Positions 20,764 through 31,700 of a stretch of DNA of 64,000 bases are shown in pieces. The notes under the pieces were generated by a model. The model ran no database searches. It was not told the DNA's origin and worked only from the letters and a program-made list of their open reading frames with translations. How positions within the stretch are numbered: the stretch's first letter is position 1; each line of letters opens with the position of its first letter. The stretch is from Cliona cf. orientalis. Taxonomy: Eukaryota; Porifera; Demospongiae; Clionaida; Clionaidae. Location: the NCBI GenBank assembly GCA_963930775.1, contig OZ005691.1, forward strand, positions 10,909,000 through 10,972,999. The letters run 5' to 3'. Made by a program: the position numbers and the translations under genes.

Positions 20764-21413
20764 CTAGTGTCAATGATGGCTCTGTATACGTATGCATGTG
20801 AATGTGTACGTATATATATCTATAAAAAATATAATGCTAAATCTTCTTATATAAGTGAAATATCTATACGCATTGACAATAATCGTGAAATTAATAGGAG
20901 CCTAAAATTAATTATTATTCATTCAAAAGATGTACAGCAATATTTAGCACATGCTATCTTCTACAAACTATACTCTATAAGTTTCTACTAGCAGTTAACA
21001 AATCAACGTCTGTTCCTGATCTATACAAAAATTTAGCTTCACATTAATTAAAAAGTTGAATGATTCCATTTGTTCCAGGGAATTTAATTGACTGGAACTC
21101 CTTGTTCTTGCAAAGCTGATAGTATAGCTAAATAAAGATATTATCACAACATTCATCAATCTGTCATGCAAGCAGTTCGATGAGAAACAGTCTTTGCACC
21201 TGTTGTATGAGCTTCCCAAGCAACTTACACATGATGAACTAAGACCACCAGCACAGTCAAAACCGCATTTAGCTATAGTCCCTGCACACGTCTACCCATT
21301 AGCTATATACAGCCTTGACCTAAACAATTGGCAGATAATAGCTACACTTATTAAACAATCACGTTCACAGTCCAGCAGTCTGGCCTACCTCTTGCCATGT
21401 CTTGATTCATCTG

Positions 21414-21769
21414 CATAGGCGTCGGAACCGGGGGGGGGCCAGGGGGGCCATGGCCCCCCCCACTTTTTCAGGCTGACACACCCACTCTTGCCTTGTGCTA
21501 AGCAAAATCAGTGAACTTGTCAATTTTACCAGTCTGCAATAGCCTTCTGTCATCTCTGAGTCAAAATCATGCTAGTTTCTTTGCTTCTCTCCTTGAAATT
21601 GACTGTTTTTTTCCTATTATCCATCGTTGTTTCTTCATTTTCGCCATCAGTGTCACGAACGCGTTACCGTTAATTAGTGGGCGTGGCTTAAAATTTTGCG
21701 CGCGCGCTTCGCGCGCGTACTGTACTAACTCCTGGCCCCCTCACATTCAAAATGCTTCCGGCGCCTATG
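21414..21769. mobile_element. 356-bp TIR element, CATAGGCG ends
   Basis: CATAGGCGTCGGAACCG at the left and CTTCCGGCGCCTATG at the right are inverted, flanked by ATCTG on both sides (21409-21413 and 21770-21774). A GC palindrome (GGGGGGCCATGGCCCCCC) lies near the left end. No coding content. Confidence 0.75.
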
Positions 21770-22386
21770 ATCTGTTAAACCTTGTTGAATCTATTAATGA
21801 ACTGGCTAGATCTATAAGAGGCATCAGCAGCACCATGGGATTCTACAGGTCCAGCAGCTTCAGCTTTTTTGAATTCTAAAGGATTTTTGGCGGTTCAGAA
21901 TCTGACATTAATTTTATTAATAATTAGCATTTGCAATCACCTAGTCGTGGCCGTGGGTATTGGACAGGCCGTGGGTACGGGTTGGCAGCAACCACAGTCA
22001 CACAAACAGTCATGACAGTAAGAACAGTAAACGTTGACAGTATTTTTGCCTTTAGTGATTTCAGTCTTCAAAGTTGATAGATGAATTGATGATTTGTTAA
22101 CAGCAAGTTTTCAACCAACTTTCACCGATGACAGCTACACAGCATTGAGTGTCTTTTATAGCAAACAGCTCTCACTCGTAAGTTACTATAATTAATATTT
22201 CATAAGCAAAAGTATTTTGATAGCTGTATTAACAGCGCAAGTAGCTACATGTAACAAGCAGTTTTGGAAAACAATTAAATGTCTGAAAAGAGATGCTGTA
22301 ATTATCCCCACACTCACAGCCGACAATCACAATGAAGCATAGCTCATTTTTCTCAAAATGTTTCAATAGCTACAATTCAACTTCCA

Positions 22387-22840
22387 TTGTCCGATTCTGA
22401 CACACAACAGTTGATCACTGACAGGGTGGATGGCCCTGACAATCTCAACACATTATTGTGTTCAGAGGAAGAAGTCCTTCATTCACTACGGACAATAGAT
22501 ACAACAAAAGCAAATGACCCTGATCAAATTTCAGGGAAGATGCTAAAAATGACTGCTCTCTCCATTGCTTATCCCATTACAGTGATATTCAACAAATCGA
22601 TTGCAAGCGGTGTTTTCCCAACATCCTGGAAATCTTCCTATGTTGTACCTATTCCAAAAGCCAACTGCTACAACAGCCCTAGCAACTACAGACTAGTATC
22701 TCTCCTACCAATTTTGAGTAAACTACTAGAGAAGCACATCTACAGTCTCCTCAATCACAATTTACAGAATACCTAGCCACTTTCCAACTTCCAATGGGGA
22801 TTTCAAGCTGGCAAGTCAACTGTGATAGCTCTATACTGGA
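22387..22840 (+). pseudogene. LINE reverse-transcriptase N-terminal fragment
   Basis: The open stretch reads EEEVLHSLRTIDTTKANDPD, then TVIFNKSIASGVFPTSWKSS and VVPIPKANCYNSPSNYRLVS LLPILSKLLEKH (read as two pieces). This is the conserved start of a non-LTR retrotransposon reverse transcriptase: KA..PD.I, the FN.S...G.fP..WK segment, and NYR.vSLLp.lsK..Ek. A stop at 22774-22776 ends it. FQWGFQAGKSTV-like sequence continues just after, so the element is dead. The catalytic YADD region is not present. Upstream 21780-22380 shows no endonuclease domain. Confidence 0.8.
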
Positions 22841-23279
22841 GACTACTCATAATTGCAGTTAATGGAGGAGGGACACGAAGTAGGGGCTGTATTCTGGGGA
22901 GCTCATTTGGACACCTGATGACAGCACTCCCGACCTTGTCTACGTATCAGGTATAGATCTAGATGATCAGTATAATAGTGAATGTCAATAGCTATTACCT
23001 ATTTTGGTTGTATGGCTGTGTATGGCCTCATCCTTCAATCGATTTCTTTAATCCAATTTAAAGACGTATACGCAATTAAAAATTCTCGAGTACCAAAGGT
23101 ATAGCTATTAAGCTTAACTTTTGTTTCTGACCTTAAACTAATACCTATAATAGTCATTTTTTTGTGGGTTTAATTCATGACATTGTAAACTTAATTTCAG
23201 TGTGCATCTCACCTAAATCTCGGTCATGTGATTCATTACAAGTGATCAATGAGGGAGACCCTGACCCGGATCCAATTAC

Positions 23280-23856
23280 CAGTGGCGTAGCTACACCAGG
23301 GCCTACCAGGGCATAGGCCCGGGCCAAACTGGTCTGTGCCCTGGTAAAATATATAGCCAATTCACGGATCAAGTACCTCAAAGCAAAAATAAGTGGATCA
23401 CATTAAGTTAACCCGCGTTAACCTATCATGCATGAGACTTACTTCAGTTGCACCCACTTTTTAATTCTCCCATGATAGTTCTCAACATAATCCAGTTAAT
23501 CATAGTAATTAACACAGTGTTCACTCCACTACACATAATTATGTCAAGCATGCATGCCAGTCTGGCATACTGCACGTACTTCTTGTCCAGCTTTGAAAAC
23601 TATTATGGGACAATTAAGTAGTAAGTGCAAGTAATATTATGTCAGTTTGTTATTGACAAACTCACATGTTTGACATAGTTATATGTATAGTGGAGTGAAT
23701 ACTTCATTAATCACTACAATTAACCGAGTTAGTTTGAGAACCATCGTAGTGATTGTTGGGAGAGATCGAGGTCGATAGGAGTCTCAAATTCTCAAGTCAC
23801 TACTGGGTCCATCATGCAAGTGCCCGGGTAACGTTACAAGTCTAGATACGCCACTG
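23280..23856. mobile_element. hAT-type non-autonomous element with 8-bp duplication
   Basis: It starts CAGTGGCGTAGCTA and ends TAGATACGCCACTG. CCAATTAC is duplicated perfectly (23272-23279 and 23857-23864). An 8-bp duplication with CAGTGGCG-type ends is characteristic of hAT elements. The 577-bp body has no transposase. Confidence 0.85.
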
Positions 23857-24814
23857 CCAATTACACCACCTCCACCAGTTACTCGACCTACGTTGGCCCC
23901 GACCTCTGGATCATAAAGGCTCAAGGCTGTCTCTCTTATGCCACTAGTTGTACTACTGGCTCTCAAAACTGCACTGTTAAAAATTGGGTGCTACAGTAAC
24001 ACCTTTTGGGGTGCTCCAGCTAATGTTTAAAAATGACACCCTTTGGGTGTTACTAAAGGTGCAGTTGTGACACCCCTGGGGTGCTAATAAAGGTGTTATA
24101 GTAGCACTAACTAGGGAGTGGTGCATGCACCCATCAGTCCAGCCAAGGGGGTATACAGTTTTGTGCACAAAATCAATATTCTTTGCATACAAAATTTATA
24201 GCAATGTAATGCTGTATCAGGTAAATTGACATAGATTCAAAAGCTAGGTAGTACGATACTGTCTTTCTCCAAAATCAGAACAGAAACTTGAGTCACGGTA
24301 TGTCTCTAGAAAAAGATTGATGGTGATCAACACCAAAGGAGAAAGAAAGGCAATAATGGCAGAGACATAAAATTAATGTACAATGTCATGTTCATGCATT
24401 AGTGAGAGGAAGGGGTGAGGAAAGGAATAGAGGGGTCGCACAGAAGTAATTAAGATTGTGGGCATGTCCATGGTAATGATAGCCCCTGTCATACTGAGCC
24501 GCACCAACTGGGGGAAAATCAGAGCTACTATCGAGCGAAGCAAAGATGAGGACGTATGTATGCCATTTGGATCATAATCTGGGCATTTTCTCATATTGAT
24601 GTTGTATACAGACAGCTGGCCGGGTTAAAGGTCAGTGTGATGTCATGCATAATACCTCCATAATTATTTAGCTATCGTAATCAGTTGCTTACCTATGTGA
24701 TGATCGAAGCAGCTTGAGGTAGCCATCATATTGTAGCCTTGCATCTGTGATCAGAAAGAGAGAAATAGAGTGTATAAAAATACCGTAGTAGCTAAGCACA
24801 TATAAGTGGTGCAC

Positions 24815-24843
24815 GGGGGGGGGGGGGGGGGGGGGGGGGGGGG
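24815..24843 (+). repeat. Poly-G run of 29
   Basis: This is an uninterrupted G tract in the CACTG element, followed by TGGGTGG. Such a tract can form G-quadruplexes and is prone to length errors in assembly. Confidence 0.85.
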
Positions 24844-25388
24844 TGGGTGGAAGCCAATACTTAAGACATCAATATCGCATACTAGTGATAGTACCATGTG
24901 TTCAAGGTGGTACATGCACTGCATGTGACATTATGGGCTAAGCTCCACAGTACCATGATTGTACTAGTGTAAGCCACTAAGTAGCTGTGTAATTTGGACC
25001 TTGTAGTGTGTGCAAGCCAGTCTCACCACATCCTTGGGCTTATTTAGACAATGGGAATACCCTATTTGCATTAGGTGGGTGCTTACCAATTTGACTGGAG
25101 TGACAGAGAAGGGACTCCAAGAGAAACATCGGTCCGCTAGTATTGAGAGAACTTGACTTGATCCACAAATAATCTGTGCATAATAACGGGACAATGACAC
25201 ATGGCAGAGAGAGATAGAGAAGAGAGAGAGAGAGAGAACAGATAGAGAAACACTGTACGCAGCTTACCAATACGGTGAAGTGAAATAGCTATCATATGAA
25301 GTCATTACTAGTCAGCAGCAGCTGTAGTGGAAAAATATAAAATGACGACAACCCTTTGACTCGTATGCATGCCAGTAAGGAGTAATTT

Positions 25389-25394
25389 GCGTGT

Positions 25395-25425
<31 letters not shown>

Positions 25426-25427
25426 GG
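25389..25427 (+). repeat. (GT)n followed by 19 G
   Basis: A run of about nine GT repeats passes directly into 19 G residues. This is a simple repeat within the 23972-26308 element. Confidence 0.85.
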
Positions 25428-27059
25428 AAGAGAAGTGACAGAGAGAGGGAGAGAAGAGATAGAGAAACACTCAGTGATACTCAACAACTTACCAATACAG
25501 TGAAGTATCATATGAAGTCATTATCAGCAGCTGTAGTAACAACTATGAGTAAATACATAGACGATCACTATGCAGTAGACATATTATCAGAGTAAGGAGT
25601 AATTTATTCTTTGTGGGATGGAGGGAGAGAGAAAACGAGTGAGAAGCCTACAACTATTACACAAACTATTTACCATCTCAGTGGTGTAGTGACTATGGCA
25701 TCAAATTATGTCTTATTAGAAAGGTAGTGAGAGAGAGGCTGGAAAGAATTAAGAACAAATAGTGGGTGTGCATTAATTGGAGCATGTAGTACACACTTAC
25801 TGTATACAGGCTAGGATTGAAGTAGCTAGTACAGTCTGTACAGCAACTACAAAGAGCATAGGCAACGTAACTAGATTAAGTATAGACTAATGTGTAAGGC
25901 TTACAGGCTTTTATTACAGTGAACACACTCGAGTACTTAAACTTCATGCAAGAGTGTACTGAAAGGCACCTACCTAACTTATGCTGATGCTAATAAGTAC
26001 TTACTTCACTTACTGTAACTGTTGAAGAGACACCCAGCTCATCTGAGATAGCCATGACAGTCGACAACGCAAGAGAGACTTGTGAAATTTTCAAACCAGA
26101 AAAGCAGCTGCTCAAATAGTGCGCATGCGCGCACTAATTTAGATGACGTAATCGAGTGGTAGCCCCACCCTTATCGCACAAACTGATGTCTAGCACCCCT
26201 TGATGGTGTACTGTCAGCACCCCTCTCATGCATGGGGTGTTGCTACAGCACCCCACCACCTTTTTTGTATGAATGGGGTGTTACTACAACACCCTATTTT
26301 TAACAGTGTGTGTATTAATTAAAATTTTCTTACAATAGTTGTAGTAACTGTTATACTTATACAAACACAATGCATTATATTTAGCTATAGTTATCAGGAT
26401 ACAGCCCAGGCTGTACCTATCTAACTTTTAATTTTAGGACAACTATTTATAATCCCATGCACGTATAACAATCATTATTAAGAGTGTATACAATGTCATG
26501 TTGTTTGCATAACAATAATATTATTATTAAGAGTGTATAATCATAATTATGTGTTGTTTGCATAATGCGTGGCCAAAGCATTGCATACGCAACAGCTGCG
26601 TGCTACGTGATAGCTGGTTCTCAAAAGAATAAAATTATTGCTATATATATATAACGAGCTCGAGATTAGTGGAACTTCTCATAACGGACCCTCCCGGGAG
26701 CGACCACCCACTATATAACGGACAACCACTATGGAACGGATTGAATTTGCCATAGACTTAGTACATTACGAACCTCCGAGGAGCGGACAACCTCTCAATT
26801 CTCTATAACGGACGGATTGTTCGGACCCGATCGAACCTTTCAGCATAATTAAATAGCGGACGGCCAGGAAGCCACACCCCTTTTCGCGGCCAGTGACGTA
26901 ATCATGATAGCCTAGCCTTCCCCCTTTGTAGGAGGGGTGCTATCTTGAAGGTGGGTCTGGGGAGAGACTAATGCACCAATGCATGATACAATTCAAGTGT
27001 ATACACAGTACTTATAATATTGAAGTAGATTCGAATCCAGCTCATATCCTGCTTTCCTG

Positions 27060-27996
27060 CAGTGTTTTATCTAGGATTGGAATTTTGGGGGGGAAATGTA
27101 TATAGAATAGGGGGTGAATTGAATCTTATACACACAGTGACACAGTGAGTACAAAAATGAGTATATATACTATACTGTGCAATATGTACAACAGTTAATC
27201 TGAGTCTGCCATGTGCTACAAATACGGTCTCAAAGGGATTACAGTCGAGCCTCTGATAACGGACCCTCCGAGAAGCGGACAACCTCTCTATAGCGGACAA
27301 GTGCCGTGTTACCGATTGAATTTAGCATAGTTATAGTACATTAGCAACCTCCGAGAAGCGGACGCTTCTCGATTCCGGACAGCGGACAAGATCCAAGCTC
27401 CCAACGTGACTTTTCAATGCAAAACTGCCTCTAAATAGCGGACATCCGGAAACCACGCCCTTAAATTAACGATGCCACGCCCACCTTCGTCGCAATCTAG
27501 GCGGTCGCGATATTATGCTGCATGCGCGATAATAATATTAGCCTTGAATCCAGATAACAATTTTGGAGTAGCCAGTACTTCAGAAACAAAAACATTCAGC
27601 CTGTGCTATGTTGATACTGAAAATAAAACATACCAACCACTTGATTATCATCTCTACTGCTCTTATTATGCATTTCAGTGCATTTACTAACTTATTAAGG
27701 ATAATACAATCAAAATGGGTTGAAAAATCATGAACCTCCGAGATAGGGACAACCTCCGAGCAAAGGACAAGAGGCCCGTTCCCAAAGTGTCCTTTGTTCG
27801 GAGGCTTGACTGTATTGCATAATAAATATGTAGTCTCAAAGGGGTTACTAAATCATTACTTTACCTGTAGCCATGATGGTTGCTACATAAAGTAACATAC
27901 ACAATGCTGGTATACACACAGATTATATATTATAATACAACAAATTTTAGGGGGGGGGGGGAAGTTCCCCCCCTAAAGGCCCTGGATAAAACACTG
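27060..27996. mobile_element. hAT-type element with 8-bp duplication CTTTCCTG
   Basis: CAGTGTTTTATCTAGG at the left and CCTGGATAAAACACTG at the right are inverted ends. CTTTCCTG is duplicated exactly at 27052-27059 and 27997-28004. It carries the 27242-27812 element within it. Confidence 0.85.
27242..27812. mobile_element. Innermost TA-type element
   Basis: CAGTCGAGCCTCTGATAACG and the reversed right end CAGTCAAGCCTCCGAACAAA are flanked by TA (27240-27241 and 27813-27814). CGGACAACCTC and CGAGAAGCGGAC blocks are repeated inside. There is no transposase; the 72-codon ORF at 27472 resembles nothing I know. Confidence 0.75.
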
Positions 27997-28405
27997 CTTT
28001 CCTGTTGATTCTTTCTCCAGTCACCTCTGCAAACGCTAACTATATAGCTATATAGCTATCATAATGTGTAGACTATATTATATTATTATGTAAATTGTCT
28101 CCGCTTCTGTAAAGGGACAACCTCCATATAAAGGACAAAAGGCTTGCTCCCAATGTGTCCGTTATTCGGAAGTTCTACTGTACTGAACAAGTGGAGGCTA
28201 GGGGGAACATAATACCATATATTACAGCTTGACATAAAATTATGTATAATACTGAAAATTATAATAATACTGGCTTCAGTTGTGAATTGTGCATGTGCGT
28301 TAAACATACAAAAAATGATTGTATGAATGTACAAAATTTAAGAAAAAAAGTGTATCAACATAATAATAATACAACATAATGAAATAAACACAATGTGATA
28401 CAACT

Positions 28406-28743
28406 TCATTTTGTTGCAGTAGTGTCCAAAACTTCTTCCAAATCTTTAGCGAGTTCACCTTGTCTCGCTTCATTTAATGCTTGGAGAATAGTACCCCATG
28501 TTGTGGGAGTACGACCTTTGCCCTCTAGCCACTCGGTAAACATCGTGCGGCAGGCATCTTCAGCTTGACGCTCGTTTCTTTTTATTCTTGAAATATCATG
28601 GCCTTCAAAATGTAGTCTTATTGCTACTTTTTCCCAAGTACATGCAGTCTTGTCGATCACGTTCATTGTTTTGCCTTTGCCAGTGATAAGGTCGAGTTCA
28701 TGTAGATGGGGCTTAGTCGCTAAAGTAGGACTTGCATCGTCAC
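28406..28743 (-). CDS. Copy B, exon 6: C-terminal Death domain
   Basis: The acceptor TTATAG (28745-28744) opens GDDASPTLATKPHLHELDLI, then CTWEKVAIRLHFEGHDISRI, RQAEDACRTMFTEWLEGKGR and TTWGTILQALNEA, stopping at 28406. It is the usual six-helix Death size (about 95 residues), with Trp in helix 1 and the TTW before the fifth helix. It joins the large exon across an 85-bp intron (donor ATAG|GTAAGT at 28829/28828). Confidence 0.8.
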
Positions 28744-31700
28744 CTATAAAAAGAACATAAATTAATTACAATCCTACTGTTAGAATCCTAGCCAAAATTG
28801 ATGTCAGTGGTAGACATTGACAACTTACCTATAAGTGGTGGTTGCTTTGACCACAGCTGCTGATTAGGCGTAAACTCTTTTCCAATATCTTCGTCCAAAC
28901 TGCAAATCCAACCTCCATCTCCGACGGTAGCAGGATGAGGATCACCCTCCCCACAAGGGCAGAGTAGAGCAAAGGATGGTGTCGAATTGGTGTAGCCAAG
29001 GACAATGTTAGCCTTTCTTAAGCCTGCAGAAATCGCTTGCTTGATAACGGGACAAAATTTGGATGCAGACTCATGCGATTTTATGTTGAAATGAACCTCA
29101 AAATGAAGCAAGGTGTCAATCAACATGATTGAACAGGCTATTTTGAATCCAGGAATTGAAAATTGGATGCAATTTCGGTGGAGGCAGGTTGGAGTGACCG
29201 ATCTGGCACTTTTCTTCAGCTTCCAAGGACCAGGGTAGTGATTTTCTGGTGAGGTAAAGAAAGAAACAAGAGCACAGAAGATGCCACGACGTGGAGGGCC
29301 ATCAGGGAAGTCAAGGACTAGTGGAGCTACTAAGGAATCAAAAGGAAGACGATATTTGGCAATCTCATCCCTACCAAGCATTCGTAGAAGGCATGGAACA
29401 AAAAAGATGCCTTCATCAGAGAAATTGGCAAAAATAAGAAGCTTTCGGTATAAGACAGCTAGTTGCTCAGGCTCAAACATACCTGGAACATAATGCTTTT
29501 TGAACGTTGGCTCTCGTAGAAACTCGATCGTTACTAGAGCATGACAGAAAAATCTCTGCCAATCTTCTCCTGTACACCTCTTAAGCTTGTCATGATGAAC
29601 TTTCACAAGCTCTGAGATTTTGTCAAGAAGCACCTGAGGGTTGGTGAAGACTATCTTGGGAAGAATGTCAGGATAGTAGAAGACCAACGACAGCTCATCA
29701 AGGTAGATCAGAGCTGCATCTAGTGCACTCTCATCAAGGTGAAGTCCATAGGCGACTTCAAGACACTCACTCCTGCTCAGAATTCCACGCTCAAGTCGTT
29801 CGGTAATTTCTTGTAGCATTATTTCGAAACCCAGCCACTGCAGTGGAAGCTTCTGCACATCTGATCTGTTCTCTGTGGAGAACCTGGAGACAATGGCTTG
29901 AGCCATATCCTCCTCTTCAACACCAGGACACTTGGCATTCATGGGAAAGAGCACTTTATTTTCTCCTGGATCATAGTAGATGATCTCCTTCTCGAATGTT
30001 GGCAGCAGCATTTCAATCAACTTCTGGTTTTTAGTTTCTCTTGATTCATTGCATTTGCTTTCTTCGTCCTTGTGGGTCCCGACCATAACTATTTGTGGAG
30101 CTTCACTATCTTTACCTGTACCATCTTCACCTTCACCATCTTTGCCTGCACCATCTTTATCTTCACCATCTTTGCCTGCAACTTTGCTCGATCGGTGAGT
30201 GTGAAGTGACTGGAGGCCTTCCTTGATGAGCTGCTCTGTTGTGTGGTGAGACTCATAGGGTGTGCCCAATGCTTTGCCGTCTTCATAATACTCGATCATC
30301 GGACGACTGGAGAAGCTTTCGGAAAGCTTGAAAACGAATACTATCAACGACATCCTTCGCAAAAATATGGGCAAGATTTCATGGAATTGAGGCTGGCCAC
30401 CACAGTCGGACACCAGGAGCTTGTGAATAAAGGTGAGGGGCTCTTCTGTCTCGGGACACTCGTCAATCAGCTGGAACATCTCATCAAGCACATCGTGAAT
30501 AACTTGGAGCACGTGAGGGTCGACCAAATTTCGTGATGAAGGTGTTGCTATTGATCGTTGCGCTATCGGAGTGGGATTTTCACGTTTTCGGGTAGCATCA
30601 ATTACTGGCTGTTGACGAGTTGCTGCTGTTGATGTCTTCTGCTTGCTTCCACCATCTACCTCCATCTCATGGCCAGGAGTCTGTTGGGCAGCTACTTCTT
30701 CTTCAGATTGTGACTTCCTAAGAGCTTCGATTATCTCTTGTCCTAGTGTCGTTTTCGAGATCCTGGCGCAGAGGTTCATCTTGTCCTTGGATACATATTT
30801 GCGCCATTTGCTACCGAGCTTTTGTAGCTGGTACATTGTCACTGGGCGTGTGGCTACAGGAGTGCTGTCTCGAACATCAGGAGGCTTTTCACCAGCAACG
30901 ATTTTCATGGTACACGTTTTCCCCACTCCAGCGCTGCCATAGAGTAGCATCTTGTCGGTAAACATATCGACGTATCCCATTTTCATCGACTGTTGGAAAA
31001 GCCTTCGAGATTCGCTTGAGCCTAAAGATGGTGATGTATGTGTTGGTAGGAGGGCATGGCAACGTAAATCCAGTTGGCTGCACAGATACTACCACTACGT
31101 TTTCTATATACTCTGTGCTCTGGTAGTTTTAAACAACCGCATAGTGGGAAACTTTCAAGGGAGAATATCTCCGCGGATGGGTAGGAAGGGAGCATTTGAA
31201 AACTTTTGCGGAACATAAACTGATCGCATAATGGGTGTGGTATGCCTAAAATTTCATAAAGAAAACTTTTGTGGGTGGCTGTAGGATCACGAAATTTGTG
31301 AAGGTTTTCTCCCTCAAACGTTTCCCACTGTAATAACAAGAGTATATAATAGGAAGAGAGGGAGAGTATCTTACTCTGTATACTGCTGTGCAAACGCACT
31401 GCGGATAATTAAATCCGTATATCCTTGTAAACTGTTGTATATTACACATACCACCTTGTAGTTAAGTGAGTGTTGGCCAACAATTGGTCTAGGACAGCCC
31501 ACCTGGGTACTTCCCAGCTACAGTACTGGTGGGTTTCACAGTTTGTTTGAGTCAACCACTCAAATTTAATTATCCGCAGTCGTTTGCACAGCAGTATACT
31601 GAGTAAGATACTCTCCCTCTCTTCCTATCAGGTACTCTTGGTAATAATATGGTATAATATACATGTAGTAACTAGTTTCTTGTTGCTACGGGTCGAAGTT

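Larger units (their letters stand above)
23972..26308. mobile_element. 2.3-kb element with CACTG ends (CACTA/EnSpm-like)
   Basis: The left end CACTGTTAAAAATTGGGTG and the reversed right end CACTGTTAAAAATAGGGTG match over about 32 bp. Near both ends ACACCCC/GGGGTGYT motifs are repeated several times, like the subterminal repeats of CACTA transposons. The interior holds a 29-G run, GT and GA microsatellites and two or three partial duplications near 25230-25640, but no transposase. I could not see a clear 3-bp target duplication. Confidence 0.6.
26666..28180. mobile_element. Outer TA-type element (pogo/Tigger-like ends), degenerate
   Basis: GTGGAACTTCTCATAACGGA at the left and TCCGTTATTCGGAAGTTCTA at the right are inverted, and the right end is followed by TA. 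CGGACAACCTC-type blocks recur inside. No transposase ORF is seen. It encloses the hAT-type element 27060-27996. Confidence 0.55.

Noticed and set aside
30243..31095. Plus- and minus-strand ORFs overlapping the GTPase exon (also 11196-11502, 12033-12248 and 29281-29493)
   Set aside because: They are shadows of the real minus-strand exon with its P-loop and COR-like motifs.
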